Assembly: GCA_038501785.1 (NCBI GenBank)
Contig: JBAMJR010000260.1
Coordinates: 1,884,324 to 1,948,323, forward strand
DNA length: 64,000 nucleotides
DNA from: Myoxocephalus aenaeus
Lineage: Eukaryota; Chordata; Actinopteri; Perciformes; Cottidae
Reading direction: 5' to 3'
How positions within the stretch are numbered: position 1 is the first letter of the stretch; each line of letters begins with the position of its first letter. Of the stretch, positions 39,362 through 53,990 are shown in pieces. The notes under the pieces are model-generated. The model made no database searches. It was not told the origin of the DNA and saw only the letters and a program-made list of their open reading frames with translations. The position numbers were made by a program, and so were the translations under genes.

Positions 39362-40579
39362 TTTGTTTACGGTCATTGTTTGTGTTTGTGTTTTTTACCT
39401 CTACTGAACATTACACTATTACTGCATTTCTTTTTGTCCCTCTGGCGCCACCTTAAGGCCAAACCTGAGACTTTCTCTCCACTTTAGTCCAAGTTGAACA
39501 TTTTAATTTAACGGCTGTTTTTATGGCGTCTATTGAGCGTTGCATCAGAATTTATTTGTTAGAACTAAGTTTAAATACAGACATTTATTTTCTTTGTAAA
39601 GTTATAATATGTAGCTTTAACGTGTCTAAAAAGTGTCATGTTGATTAGGATTTTGGAAAATTATTGATACATTAATGTGTTAAGTTATCTTCACTAATAA
39701 TACATAATTTAACTTGATCTCTCCAAAAACATTATTTCCTCATCAAAGTGAAATATAGATTTAAAGGAGCTGACACTATTGTCAAAGTACCAGGAATCAG
39801 CAGGATGCCCCACTCCAACTTTTCTCAATGTTTCATTCACGTGTCAGACAAATTGTTTTACTTTTCGTGTGACTTAACTTATAAAAAAAGAAAAGTTGGG
39901 AACTATAGTACTGGTGGCAAATGTGTGGTTTTTAATATAAAGTGTTAAGTGGTTGAAGTTAAATGATCAGATGAAAGTTTCTGGTTGGGACTTTGCTCTC
40001 GTACTTTGGTGGCCTTGAGATATTTTCCTCTTGGATCCACTTTTAGGACAAACTTTACATTTTGTGCAACACTTTCATTCTGGTTTATTTTTCTTGTCGG
40101 CAGCACAGATTAGAGACCGATGTCTCAACGTCTGCAGACCTTTAAAACTGTTTAAGAAGGCGACTCCCAGGAGCTCTGATTAGAGGCCGACGGCCTTTTT
40201 AATGAGATCTGCCATGTGGAAGCTTGAAGAGGACTGCCTGATAAACGTGTAACATTCATGCATTCATCTGTCTTTGGATGAACTAAAAAGATTTAAAGTT
40301 TTGACGTAGGAAAAGGAAACAAATTTATAAGCAAAAGTCAAAGAAATGTTACTTTTGTGCATTTGGTTTGTTTACCTCACTGTCTAAACGTTAAACTTTT
40401 TATTAGTAATGATAGTTTCACTTTGACAAATTGCATAATTTCAATCAGTTAAAATGGGTTTACGTTTCTTCCGATAGCCGGCTGGTTATCAACTCTAAAC
40501 TTAATAAATTAGGGTTCCTTTGTCATATTTCTAAGAGGTTAAATAACTTGGCTGATGGTTATATTGTGTGTATTGGTTG

Positions 40580-40629
<50 letters not shown>

Positions 40630-41237
40630 CATATTCATGTAATTAAACCAAATCTTTATTGCAACTTACATTTGAGTTAAAAGCTTTGGCTGAAGAATCC
40701 CTTCTATTGTGAGGTTTTATAATATAAATATCTAATAAGCTGCTTTATTATTCATCATTAATAATGTGCATACTTGAAACTTGAAGGTAAAACATACTTT
40801 TTCAAGTTGAACTGCTTTTGCATTATTTTAAGTCGTTTGTTTGAATATTTAATAAATGTACTCTTATGAAGATGGAATTAAGCCAAGATTGTATATTTGT
40901 ATATACGTATATATATATATGTATAAAAAAGTATATATTAATATACACTTTTTATATATGTATATATGTATATATGTATATGAAGTGTGATATTAATATA
41001 TGCTGCAGAGCACATGGAGCAAATGACCCATCGTTGCCACAGCACCTGAACGCAGCATCGACATGCTTTTACGGGATTGGAGGCGAGGCGAGAGAGGGGG
41101 CGTGGCTAAAACCATCGGTAATCCGACACCCGCCCCACGCGCGTGTGACTGACTGTAAACTTTCTTTGCAAGCTCAGTCAGTCGGTGAGAGCGGCGGACC
41201 GTTGGTCTCTCTGGAGCGGATACTTCCTCCGTTCATT
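39362..41237. other. rps7-cnksr3 intergenic region
   Basis: AT-rich, with (TA)n at about 40585-40627 and TA/TG-rich simple sequence at 40895-40985. No gene recognised. The last ~200 bp (from about 41060) are GC-richer, with GGGGGCGTGGC and several CpGs, and probably include the cnksr3 promoter. Confidence 0.55.
40585..40627. repeat. (TA)n microsatellite
   Basis: About 21 TA units. Confidence 0.95.
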
Positions 41238-41249
41238 ATGTCCGGTTAA
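41238..41249 (+). promoter_or_regulatory. Three-codon upstream frame before cnksr3
   Basis: ATG-TCC-GGT-TAA lies 57-68 bp upstream of the cnksr3 start. If the transcript starts upstream of it, it is a minimal upstream frame that could lower translation. The transcription start is unknown. Confidence 0.45.
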
Positions 41250-41305
41250 CGGGGTTTAAACCCGGTAGTTTTGGAGACGCGGTAGGTGAATTAAATACCG
41301 GAGAC

Positions 41306-44300
41306 ATGGAGGCAGTGAGTAAGTGGAGCCCGCACCAAGTGACGGACTGGATGAGAGGTGAGGCGAATTCGAGACCTGACGTTTGATGGAACTAACGGTC
41401 CGGTTGTTGGCCATTAGGTTCGCGGGCTTTATTTTAACCGTAGAAGAAGAAGTATATTAATATTACTGTAGTAGTAGAAGAAGAAGAAGAATTATTTATA
41501 TATAAATCTGTGAAGGAGGTGGGATTCCGATCTTGTACTTGTACTCAAAGTATAGTGATGCCACAGGGTACAAATACTCTGTTACACGGTTTTAAAAGTC
41601 CCTCGTTCAAAATGTGACTAAAAGTACAAAATCATAGCATTAAAATACACTTAAAGTACCGTAAAGTAAATGTATTATTAATGCCTTATTTCCATTTCAG
41701 AAAAATGTAACTGTATTTACTTTTATATGTAGGGCTATATATCTATATCTATATAGCTATACACACCATACTTTATAAACTTCAAATTCCCCTGGGGATG
41801 AAGTATAATTGATTATTGATTTAACGCTCATATTATATTTATTTGTTGATTTGTATTTTGTAATCTGAATCTGTGAAGCAACTAGTAACTATAGTTCTCA
41901 AACTAATGTAATGGAATAAAAAGTACAATGTACTTTGCTACATTCCACCACTGTAATATAATATTTGATATGGTATTTTCTGTTGTTTTGTAGCACTTGT
42001 ACACATCAAAGCATTAACAAGTATTTTTTTACCAAGACATTTACTTAAAAAAAAAAAAAAGAAGCCAATGTTTCCAACCGTTAAATGTTGTCTAAAAGCA
42101 GCACTTTGCTTGAATTAAATGAGATTAAACTGCATGTGGTGATGGTCCAGGTGCATAAGCATTTGCTGTGTGTTGGTTCAGCAGCGGCTGCTGGCTGTTA
42201 CCTTGTTTACTTTTTGTTCATGACAGCAAGTCATTAAGCAGTAAACCGGCCCGACCGGTCCATAGAAACGTCAACGAGGCCTTGTGGTTCTGGTTTTATT
42301 GGGACCGGTTTTAATTACCAGAAGGTTTGGAACAAGCGGCTGCAGGAGGAGAACTGCTTCTGAAGCCACAGCTTGTGTCTCGTATGTGATAATCTCTACA
42401 GTTTAACATTTGAGAAATAAAAACGGCATTGTTTTTTAAACACGTATGGAATTAAATAACATTCCATATGTGTTTTTTGAGGCTGACAGAGATGTCAGAC
42501 GCTTACATGTTTGGCTTTTAAACTGAGGAGAAAATATATCTACTCAAAGTAAGATATTTAAATATATGGAATAATGTCGTTACAGTAACTTGGGCACCAT
42601 GGAAACCTTTGCAAATGATACGAGAATTACATTTTTTATTTTAGAAGACCAAATGTGTTAAATCTAAATATCTCGTCTTTGTGGCTTCACCCCGTCGTTT
42701 ACTGATGAGCGTCGGTACAGCATCTACACACACACACACACACACACCAACACACACATACCAACACACACACACCAACACACGTTGTTGAGAATATCCT
42801 TAATATGGAAAGTTGTGCATGTATACAAATTGTTTTTTATACTCGGGACGTCCTGGAAAAGTCTTTTGTTTCTTGGTGTGGTTCATTTGAAGTCTTTCAT
42901 TCCTCAGTTACTCAACATTTTATTCAAATTGGCATTCAAATGTCCTAAATTCAGCTCGCAGGGACTTAATTCACGATTAAGGTATCATTTGAATGCGAGG
43001 ATAACACACATAAACACAATCAAATGAACTCGTGTCCTGATGCAGCGAACAAAAGCAGTTTGACACCGTGTGAAGACAAAGAGCCTCTGTGCAGATCTCA
43101 GATCAGCCAGAGTCTCTTGAGTGGCAGTTTTTAATCGGGTGTGTTCTTTTACCGGAGCGAAGCTGTCAGACAGCTGTAGCTCAGAGGTACGCACACTCAC
43201 AATCACACACACTCAGCGTGTTCAGACAAACCCACATACTTGTTGTCTGCTGGCTGGCAGGTGCAATTGCACATCACGACACAAACGAGGACGGGCTGTC
43301 GAGTCGGAGGCTGAATTAATGAAACAACATCCAGGTCTGTTTGTTGGCGTGTAGGAACAAACAAACAAGATGGCCGATTGTTGTGCTGTTCAGTGAGTTC
43401 AAACAGTAGGAACGTTGTTATTGGTCGATATTCACAGCACATAAACACCAAAGATACGTTTTGATTTGTAAAGTGTCACCAGCAAGATTTTAACACCGCA
43501 AAAAAAATATCTTATTCTTTGGTCCATTTTTTCCCTTGCAATTAATTAATTTTGCTAAAATAATGACTCAAATCAGAGCTCAAAATCAAATCTGTAAAAA
43601 TATTCAGAGAAACAAGGAAAAGCATCAAATCCATCCATCCTTCCAGCCATCCATTATCAGCCGCTTATCCAGGGTTGGGTTTCGGTGGCAGCCGGCCCAG
43701 CAGGCTGACCCAGGCTTCCCTCTCACCCGCAACATTTTCCAGCTCATTCTGGGGGATCCCGAGGCGTTCCAAGGTCAGCCGGGAGATATAATCCCTCCAG
43801 CGTGTCCTGGGTCTTACCCAGGGTCTCCTACCAGTTCCGAATCCCTAAATTATAAAAGCTGATACCTCTGTGATATTCAAATATATTTTCAATATATTTA
43901 TTGAAAACATTCCTCTCACTAAAACACGTGAAATCTGAAATGCTACTGAGAATTAAACTTCAATTTTAAAACTACAGAACCAAGAACTTTAAAACTTTGT
44001 TCCTATATGTGTGAAAGCTGCAAGGCAATACTCACTGCAGTACTTTCAGTAGTAGTGGAGTATTTTGTCCAGTGAGGTATTAGTACTTCAACTGAAGCAA
44101 CCGAGGTGAATACTTATAATACAATACTTAAAGTAGATGCCGCCGGCATTGTTTGCAATGCCGAAGTGACGGATAACAGTTTGAATGCCAATGCGAATTT
44201 ATTAAAATGAAAAATATTGTTGCCTTTTTTGTCAATATTTCAACAATCCTTATTGTATTGACCCCATTTTTTTCTTCGATAAAATGTCCACAACACAAAT

Positions 44301-47300
44301 GCCAGAGAAGTCTTCAAACAGTCTACTTTTTATTTGTTTTAAACAGTAAAAAATAAACCGCTCCCTAATGTATTAAATTGTAATGATAAACATGAAACAC
44401 AACTCTGTGGGAGCTGAGCCATGTTGGCCAGTAATATCTCCAGGATTCATGTCCCGCCTCCATAATGGATCCCAGTAAAGCCGACTGGGAGATTTGTTCA
44501 ACCTGCGTCAGAGCCCGCGTGAACACCATGAATACCTGACTGGTTAACACCTGCTGGACTGGTCCGCGGTCATGTGACCAAAGCCAGCGGGACATGTTCC
44601 CATCAGGACGTCCAGATGTTCATGATCCCCAGAGGATGAATAATTAGGGTCCTGCTTACTCTTGAACTTTACAATCAGACTTTAGTGAATCGGATGCACC
44701 AGAACGCAGCTGTGTCCACACTTTAACGGGATTGGATATATAATTCATGGTCAAATTCACAATAAAAGTCCATCCATCCATTTTCGACCGCTTATCCGGG
44801 GTCGGGTCGCGGTGGCAGCAGGTTCAGCAGGCCGACCCAGGCTTCCCTCTCACCCGCAACACTTTCCAGCTCATCCTGGGGGACCCCGAGGCGTTCCAAG
44901 GCCAGCCGGGAGATATAATCCCTCCAGCGTGTCCTCGGTCTTCCCCGGGGCCTCCTACCAGTTGGACGTGCCTGGAAAACCTCTAATGGGAGGCGTCCAG
45001 GAGGCATCCTGACTAGATGCCCGAACCACCTCAGCTGACTCCTTTCGACACGAAGGAGCAGCGACTCGACTCCAAGCTCCCTCCTGATGTCCGAGCTCCT
45101 TACCCTATCTCTAAGGCTGAGCCCGGCCACTCTACGGAGGAAGCTCATTTCGGCCGCTTGTATCCGAGACCTCGTTCTTTCGGTCACGACCCAGAGTTCG
45201 TGACCATAGGTGAGGGTTGGAACGTAGACCGACCAGTAAATGGAGAGCTTCGCCTTCCGGCTCAGCTCCCTCTTCACCAAGACGGACCGGTACAGCGCCT
45301 GTTTTACTGCTGCAGCCGCACCGATCCGCCTATCGATCTCACGCTCCACCTTACCCTCACTCGTGAACAAGACCCCGAGATACTTGAACTCCTTCGCTTG
45401 GGGTAGGCAGTTTGTCCCCACCTGGAGGGAGCAGTCCACCGGTTTCCGGCAGAGCACCATGGCCTCAGATTTGGAGGTGCTAACTCTCATCCCTGCCGCT
45501 TCACACTCGGCTGCAAAACGCCCCAGTGAATGCTGGAGGTCACGGTCCGAGGAAGCAAACAGGACCACATCATCCGCGAACAGCAGAGAGGCGATCCCGA
45601 GATTCCCGAACCGGATCTTCTCCGCCCCCTGGCTGCGCCTAGATATCCTGTCCATGAAAGTCACGAACAGGACCGGTGATAAAGGGCAGCCCTGGCGGAG
45701 ACCAACACCCACCGGGAACGTGTCTGACTTACTACCGAGGATACGAACACAGCTCCTACTGCAGGCGTACAGAGACCGGATGGCCCGTGCCAACGGGTCC
45801 GGCACCCCATACTCCCGCAGCACCCCCCACAAAACCCCCCGAGGGACCCGGTCGAAAGCCTTTTCCAAGTCCACAAAGCACATGTAGACTGGTTGGGCAA
45901 ACTCCCAGGACCCCTCCAGTAGTCTTGCGAGGGTAAAGAGCTGGTCCACTGTTCCACGGCCGGGACGGAATCCACACTGTTCGTCTTGAATCTGAGGTGG
46001 ATATAATAAAAGTCCCCCTTGTTATTTCTGCTGGTTACTCTTCCTCCCCACAGTATTACTAGACTGGTTACTCTTCCTCCCCACAGTATTACTAGACTGG
46101 TTACTCTTCCTCCCCACAGTATTACTAGACTGGTTACTCTTCCTCCCCACAGTATTACTAGACTGGTTACTCTTCCTCCCCGCAGTATTACTAGACTGGT
46201 TACTCTTCCTCCCCACAGTATTACTAGACTGGTTACTCTTCCTCCCCGCAGTATTAGTAGTATTTAATTGATGAAAACTCGATAACAAAGCTCTGCTAAT
46301 TCGATGATTGACACGTCTTTCTTCACAATAAAAGTGCCCTGTTATTTAGTTATTGAAGACCTTTATTTTGAAGCCTCAAAATCAGTAAATGTTGTGTTTT
46401 CACCAGCAGCATCTTAATGGACCTGGACTTTGAACTTTGTATGTAGCCAACACTTTCACTAAATAGATTTTTATAATGTTTCTCAGCCCACCTTCTAGTT
46501 TCCTGCCTTTTGTTGGCACGTTGCAACACTTCTGTGCACGTTAGCGCCACCAACAGGCCAGTGGAAGAACGGCCATAAACCCATGATTCATATGCGATTA
46601 TGAACAATCAATGAGCTGTCCATCCTCCTCTTCCTCGGCTAACCAGTGAGGCACGCATTTCCATTTAGGCAGCGTGGACCATCCGTTCCAGCCTCAGATC
46701 AGCTTAGCACACAGTGAACTCCCACAATTCCTGTTTTGTTTGATTTCACAAGACTTCTGAGCACAAATCTGCTCAAGGAAATCCTTTTTCCTCTTTGTGT
46801 GCGTGTGTGTTTACAGTGTAGGGGTTGACAGAGGCCCAGTGAAGCTATGAATAGCCCCGCTGCTCTTTTGCTCCCGTTCCTCTCCACCCTCGTCCTGTTG
46901 TGATGGAGGGGGGTAAATATGTTCCTTTTGTTGCCCTCGGCCGAGGAATGTCGGGTTTGAACTCCCGAACGCGACGTGTGCCGTTTGTTGCAATGAAAAG
47001 GCGATTTAGGGTTCAACGTAGGGCTGCAACAACGAATCGATTATCAAAAGAGTTGGCAACAAATTTCATTATCGATTCGTTGTGTCGCGCGATTATTACG
47101 GCAGTCAATAAGTCGCAGAGAAAAAAAAAAGAGCGGAGCGGAGCAGAGCAACTGGCCGGCCAGCGTGTCTGAGATTGGAGTGAGACACGGATAAAAGCTG
47201 AGGTCGTCATCTTCACAATAAAACATCTTTGATGTGTCGAGTCTTGGCCAATCAGCGTTAAGATGTCTACAGCGTCTTCATTTCCCTCAAACTTGTTTTT

Positions 47301-50300
47301 AATGGAAGCTAGTCCAGGCTTGCTATCACGTTAGCTAACGTGTTTGGGTTGTGTATTGTTGTTAAAGTTACTTTATGTTCCGGTACAGTTCAGTCTTGCT
47401 TGTAAAAAAACGTAACTTGATGAAACATGCCGTAACCCCCCGGTCTGGTTCAGTTCACGCTGTCACTCGTTAACGTTAAACCGGCGGATCTGGCTGCAGG
47501 TTGTTTTTTTTTACTCAAAGTAGAATGAATCAAATCACGTAGTTGGGCTTAGCCAACAACGTGACGTCGTGGTCATAAGAGGCCCAGATATTGATCAGAT
47601 GATGTGAATGAAAGAGTTTAAGGAAGAGGACGCTCTATATGCAGCGCAGCTTGATGCAGAGCTGAGATGAGGTGGAGCTGGGCCTGGAGGTGAAAACAGA
47701 CGTGAAAGGAGCAGTACAGTTTCCCTCTGTCCCAGTATTTCATACATATTGATAAAGCAGGGTATGTAAATGCAGCCTCTGCTCCAAGGAGATCAATTAC
47801 AGTAAAAAGGGCTCACATTTGGCAGATGTAAAGCATACATGTGTATGTTTTTTGTGGTTTTTTTTAAATTAACAGCTCAGGGATGTTCAAGGAGCAACCT
47901 GTTTGTGCACTTTCTGAAGATTTGTTGCACTCTGTTCTGTTTTTGAATAAAGGTTTGGAAATTAATGTTTATTTTTTATTTTTTAATCCGATTAATCGAA
48001 AAAAATAATCGTTGCAGCCCTAGTTCAACGGGACAGTTTTACAATGCAGAGAAATGTCCGGGGACTTAAAAGAACTACAAAGGGTATGTATCTCATAGTT
48101 AAAAAGATTAAAGCAGCTGTTTTAAATAGTTTCATATTTAGATCAAAGTAATGCATATTAATTATCCTCAAGTTGTTTGTCCGATTTAATAATAATAATA
48201 ATAAAATAGCCCTAATATGGTGACCGCCCTTCACTGACACAGACAAAGTGTTTGGAGGCCGAACGTCTTGTTTGTTTTGCTCTTTCTGACCAATGATTAA
48301 CAGGGACTGTTTATGAGCAGCTGGAGTTTCACCTGCAGCTCTTTTTTTACTGACGTGCTCACGTGTTCGACTGCAGCCGGACTAACGGCTAACCCGCTCT
48401 ACCACCGGCACGCCTTCTAAATACTTCAGAGTTACTGCCAGGCCAGGAATTTAACAGACGGTCCATGACCGTCACGGCTGTTGAAAGACACATTCATCAG
48501 AGACTTCCATGTCTACACATGCTTGTATCTGGTTTCCTGCCATCGTGTTGGTAAACACTGGTAAACCACTCATCGCTCCGTCTCTGAGCATGCTGGGTAA
48601 AGGCTGCAGGTTCTCATGGTGAACCTGCGGTTTGGTTTTGGCAGTAAGACAGAAGTCAAAGCTTCCCCCTCTGAGCCGTCGGTACACAGAGGGCTTCCCA
48701 CCGCCGGCTGACTGAAGGAGGCCAGAGGTCCAGTCGTCTGCAAATATGAGCCCACTGACGCAGAAACACACTTCTAGTAAACTTTGGAAACGGATGCTTC
48801 TGGAAATGCCCTTAAGCATTCAGCCTTAAGCACTCACGGACTTTGAGTCGCGCTCCCGTGAAGTCCTTGAGGGTTTAGGGGTGTCCCACTGTCACATCGT
48901 GGAGTGTTTGAGGGTTCTCTGCAGACATTTTGAGCCCTTTATGAACCCTTTCCGTAAGTCAGCATTAAATGCCGACTTTGCCACAGTTCTTAGCGATGTG
49001 ATGTTAAACACGCAGTTCCCAATGGAAGAATGGAGACGTAAAAAAAAAAAAAAGGTAAACAAAGAGGCACGTGGGCGTTTAGCCCGATTTAAAATACATT
49101 TACACTACAACATTACGGATTAACGATGGAACATAAAAACACATGAAATCCGAGGAACGCAAGCAGAAATGATATTTATAATATTTATTTACATTCATCA
49201 AACATTTTGTTTTGACAAAACGAGTAAATGGATCATTTAAAATGACTTCTCATCTCGTGAGGAAGACTTTCAAATCAGTAAATAAAAAGTATAACATGGG
49301 ATCCAGCTCCACCATCACTACCTCCATCACTGTTGAAGGAACAATCGTGTAAACGTGCGTTCATTAGCAGGTGATTTGGAGCTGTGCAGCTGATGGATCA
49401 GCGGCCTCCTCGGGTGTCAGTAATGTGATCCCCGCTGTCGCCGACACATTCCTGGTGACCAGCAGCCCGCCGCCGCCCAGCCGTGACTAACGGGGACAGG
49501 GGTTAGTTAGAATCACGTTGTGTTTTCACCGTCATGCCTTCTGTTGTGGAGGCTTTTGAGGTGTGTGGTCCAGTGAATATTCCTCCGAGGAAGTTTGGGA
49601 ATCTCATAGGAAGGGTTGCGTTCAGGAACGCGTAGAAGCGGAGCAGGTTTATGTGACTCGTAGGTTTGGTGAGCAGAAACCACAACAAATGAGAAGGAGA
49701 TCGGTTGTAATAGGGCCGCTTTTAATATTTTATACCTCTCGTTTGCAAGTTGTCGTGACTTTCTTTCTTCTAACGTGACACAAAGGGGAAATAACTATTT
49801 AATTTACATAAAAAATGTATGCTGCTGAAGTTGAAATGAAAACTTATGTCTCGTAGTCAACGTTATCCTTCAGAAGAAACTTTTGTTGGTTAGAGTTAGT
49901 CAAACTTGACATTGTCATCATTATATTGTCATTTTAAATGGCACATTGCTAATTGGACAATATGAGTAATTAAAAAGTACCAATTTTGAATTTTGTCATT
50001 GGAAAGTTTGAACTGTTTTTTTTTTCTTCTTCAAATTCATAACGGTGAACCTGTACGATGCCAAAACGGCGAGCACCAGATTGATGCATTTAAAAAGAAA
50101 ATTGCAGCAGCAGCAACACGGTCTTCAGGGTGAGCATGACCCCTGACCCTGACCCCACCCCCCTTAGTTTTGAGTAGCCAGAAACGGAATGTTTGGACGT
50201 TTTTGCTTTGATAAATGACCTAAATGATCTCTCTCCGATAATCTAATAATAATAATAATAATAATAATTGACTAATGCAGATCCCTTCACTCTCAGTCTG

Positions 50301-53010
50301 CTAAACTAGACCAGAGTTATCACCTGAAGAGCTTCTCGTGGTTCTCGGAGGTGCGAGCTGTGACCACAAAGAGGCGTCACCTCCGAGTTAAAGAGGAATG
50401 TTTCCTCCTGTTGGTGTCGGCCATCTGTCGGCCATCTTCAGCGATCTCATGCAGGGCTGCTTGTTGTTCTTCTCCTCCGTTCACGCCGCCTCAGTCGTTT
50501 GGTTGGCCAGCTTATTGGGCCCCGAGCTGAGGGCCATTTGTGGGGACGCTTTGGAGCAAAAGCTTCCTCACACCAATGCGTGTTCTTTTAGTTTCGGAGC
50601 GGAACAACATGTAAGACGAAGTCCGATGATGTCAGCAAAGCCCAGAGAAGCTCTGAATAGTTGTTCGACGCCGTATTAATGCTCCGAATATCATATAGAT
50701 AACTTAGAACAACTCGTGATTATTTTCACTGTTGAGTAATCTGCCAATTGTTTTCCTGATTAATTGTTTGGTCTGAAAAATGTCCGTCACAAGTTTCCAA
50801 CTAACCAAATTGTTCCAGATCCATTTTCTGCCAGGAAATGGACGTCTGACGTGTTTTCTGATGTTCTGACTTGTGAAGGTGACGCCAGAAGATCACACAT
50901 TTTAATATTTGCTCCCCTTTTGTAAAATTGTCTTTTATTTCAATGTCACTTTTTGTCTTTAGTGGTCATTTTCTGGTACAAGATCATTAGTTTTACTTTG
51001 GCTCCACTAATATTCACGTGTTTTTTTTATTTTTATTAAATTGTCTGACGTACTGAAGTGAGTCAGTAGAATCCTGTGGTGGACGTCGGGTTGATGCTCC
51101 AGCGGTGAGAGCTCTTTCATCTCGTCTCCTCCTGCTGCTGCCTCACACAGAGGGGTCAGAGGTCAGGGTCGGCCGATGAGTGGCGCCGCTGGAGCTGGCG
51201 GCGTCTCGCTCAAAGTCACATGCGGTCATGGGAATTTTTGTTTTATGTCTTTTTAAATATTACTTAAAATTCAATATAGATATCAGAGATTCTGAGTATT
51301 ATTGTTTTGGCGTTTTTGTAAGCGTCATGGTGTGTTTCTTGACCCTCCAACAAGCTGCTTGAAGCCGATCCGTTTAGAAACAAAGAGATGGAAGTTAACG
51401 GCACAGTGAGCAGGAAAACGATGTATACACTCGTACAGAAAAGAATCCCACTCAATCGTCCCTTTTTATAAGGACTTTTGTGGGCGTCGACCTAGGGCTG
51501 GTTGACGCCAATAGTTTCATTTTGAGTGGTTATCAAATAACTACTAAGACCAAAGCTTAAATTCTTTATTTAAGTAAATGAATCTGGAGTTTCTCCCACA
51601 TCCTGTAACTAAACTCCTGTTTCCTGTATAGTTGAACTTCTCATTTTGTCACTGTCCTTTTCTCCCGAGGGCCCGATCGGTATTGTGCAACTCCCCACTC
51701 AGCGAGACAACTCACTACTTCCGTCATCAGCTCCGTAAAAACTTTACTGCTGGATTTATGAGCCCGACGTGGCACTTTACGTGCCTCCTTGTTGTGGAGC
51801 CCTGCCTCGCTGAGCTGGGGAGGACGGCCCAATGCTGTGTTTATGAACCACAATCGACTAATCCTCCTCATTGTGCCCTTTTTAAAGTTTAGCTGTAATT
51901 CTTGGCCGGAGCTGAACTTGTATTCACGATGAAACGCCTCGGATTGCACCTGGGACCTGACCCTGAGGAGAGGTGCGGTCGAGGTGGCAAGGACGTTGTT
52001 CGCTGCGTTGGATCAGCTGGAAGAGTCAATACGTCGTGTTGACTCAGCAGCTGTTTGCTGTCAAACTAGAACGGCGTGGCATCGTTTACCCTACTCCCCA
52101 TGTCCCGTAAATGTGTTTTTAAACAGCCTGTTTATCGCTGTGAATGAAACCCGAAATGCTTTGTGAAGGTCTGGACCGTGGAGCCCCGTCTCAGAGCCTC
52201 TCTGTCCGTCCCCTCAGGTCTGGACGACGGCCTGCAGCAGTACCTGCCGTCCTTCCAGCAGCAGCAGGTGGACGGGGAGAAGCTGCTCCGGATGTCCCAC
52301 CAGGAGCTGCTGTCGCTGGGCTTGTCGCGGGTCGGACACCAGGAGCTGGTGCTGGAGGCCGTGGATCTGCTCTGCGCGCTGGTCAGTAACGCAAACCCTC
52401 CTGCAGGGGTTCAGTTTAGTCTTTGTTTGAGTCTGACTCACTCTCACAGACTCTGTGTAATCAGTTAATATGAGGATGTAGTCACGTGGCTTTGCTTCAA
52501 CATGAATAAATGCACCAAATATTCCCGGTTATGCCAATATATTAAAAAAAAAGAGACAATATTCCTAATAAGCTGTTTACATGGCGAATGACAATTGGTA
52601 TTCCACTAATATTCCTGTTTACATGCAGCCGTGCAGATGCTGATGAACGTAAAACGACCCCATGTCTCATGCTCATCATTTTGGAGTAGCAAACTATTTA
52701 ATACACAAATAGATTATAGGTGGTTAGATGTTAGATTAACAATACTAATACTAATATAATACTATATACTGTAGCTCAGGGGGATGAGTGGTCGTTCAGT
52801 AACCACAAGGTAGCCGGTTCGATCCCCAGTCCCCCCACAGCTCACATGTTGAAGTGTCCCTGAGCAAGACCCTGAACCCCTTGCTGCTCCCCGGGTGCCT
52901 CACAGGGCAGCCCACTGCCCCCTAACCAAGGATGGGTCAAATGCAGAGAAGACTTTCCCCAAGGGGATTAATAAAGGATAATTTCTATTTCTTCTTTCTA
53001 TTATCATATT

Positions 53011-53054
<44 letters not shown>

Positions 53055-53844
53055 TCATTATTATATTTAATATTTATATTATATATTTATAAATATATAT
53101 AATATATATATTTATATTATTATCATATTAATTGTTATTATATATTTTTTGTGTGCAATACTAATAATAATAATAATACATTTTATTTTGAGGCGCCTTT
53201 CAAGGCACCCAAGGTCGCCTTACAAAAATAATACAGGGTGGGTAAAAGATAAAAGCATGAATGATAAAAACAACAGTAAAACAAAACATCAATATAAGAA
53301 CATAGGAACAAGTGAAGTGCACAGGGACCAGTTATAAAGTGAATGCCAGTTTGAACAGGTGAGTTTTGAGTTGTGACTTGAATGATGTGATGGAGTCTGA
53401 TTGTCTTATGTGTGGGGGGAGGGAGTTCCAGAGCCTGGGTGCTGAGCAGCTGAAGGCTCGGGCACCCATGGTACTGTTATATCTTTTATATTTTGTGCCT
53501 TATTTTTATTTATTTTTTACCCTAAGTTTATTCTAATTCTGTGTGTTAGGAGGACCCACCAAAATAAGCATTTCATTGTATAGAATAACTCTGTTATCTG
53601 TGCATATGACAGTAAAAACATCTTGAATCTTGAATCTAGATAAAACAATACTTTAAGCTCATATTTTGATGCTTATCTCAGCCTCCGTCTTTCATTCCTT
53701 CAACCAGCTTCTCTAAAGCTTCTCTAAATATCCAGGAATATGATATTTACGTGAGCCATGTTAAATTCAGAATATTGTTATATCCTCAATAATAGTGGAA
53801 TATGATTGTGCATGTATATATGTATATATGTATATATATATATA

Positions 53845-53875
<31 letters not shown>

Positions 53876-53900
53876 GTATATGTATATGTATATATGTATA

Positions 53901-53990
<90 letters not shown>

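Noticed and set aside
45240..45887. 215-codon plus-strand frame
   Set aside because: Antisense shadow of the Rex3-like reverse transcriptase.
46019..46288. Repetitive frames on both strands
   Set aside because: A 33-bp tandem repeat keeps frames open without selection.
48840..49130. Possible DNA transposon with GGGTTTAGGGGTGTCCCAC
   Set aside because: No inverted partner or target duplication could be found.
52769..52845. Possible tRNA gene
   Set aside because: Only the A and B boxes are kept; the body and tail are those of a SINE and no cloverleaf closes.
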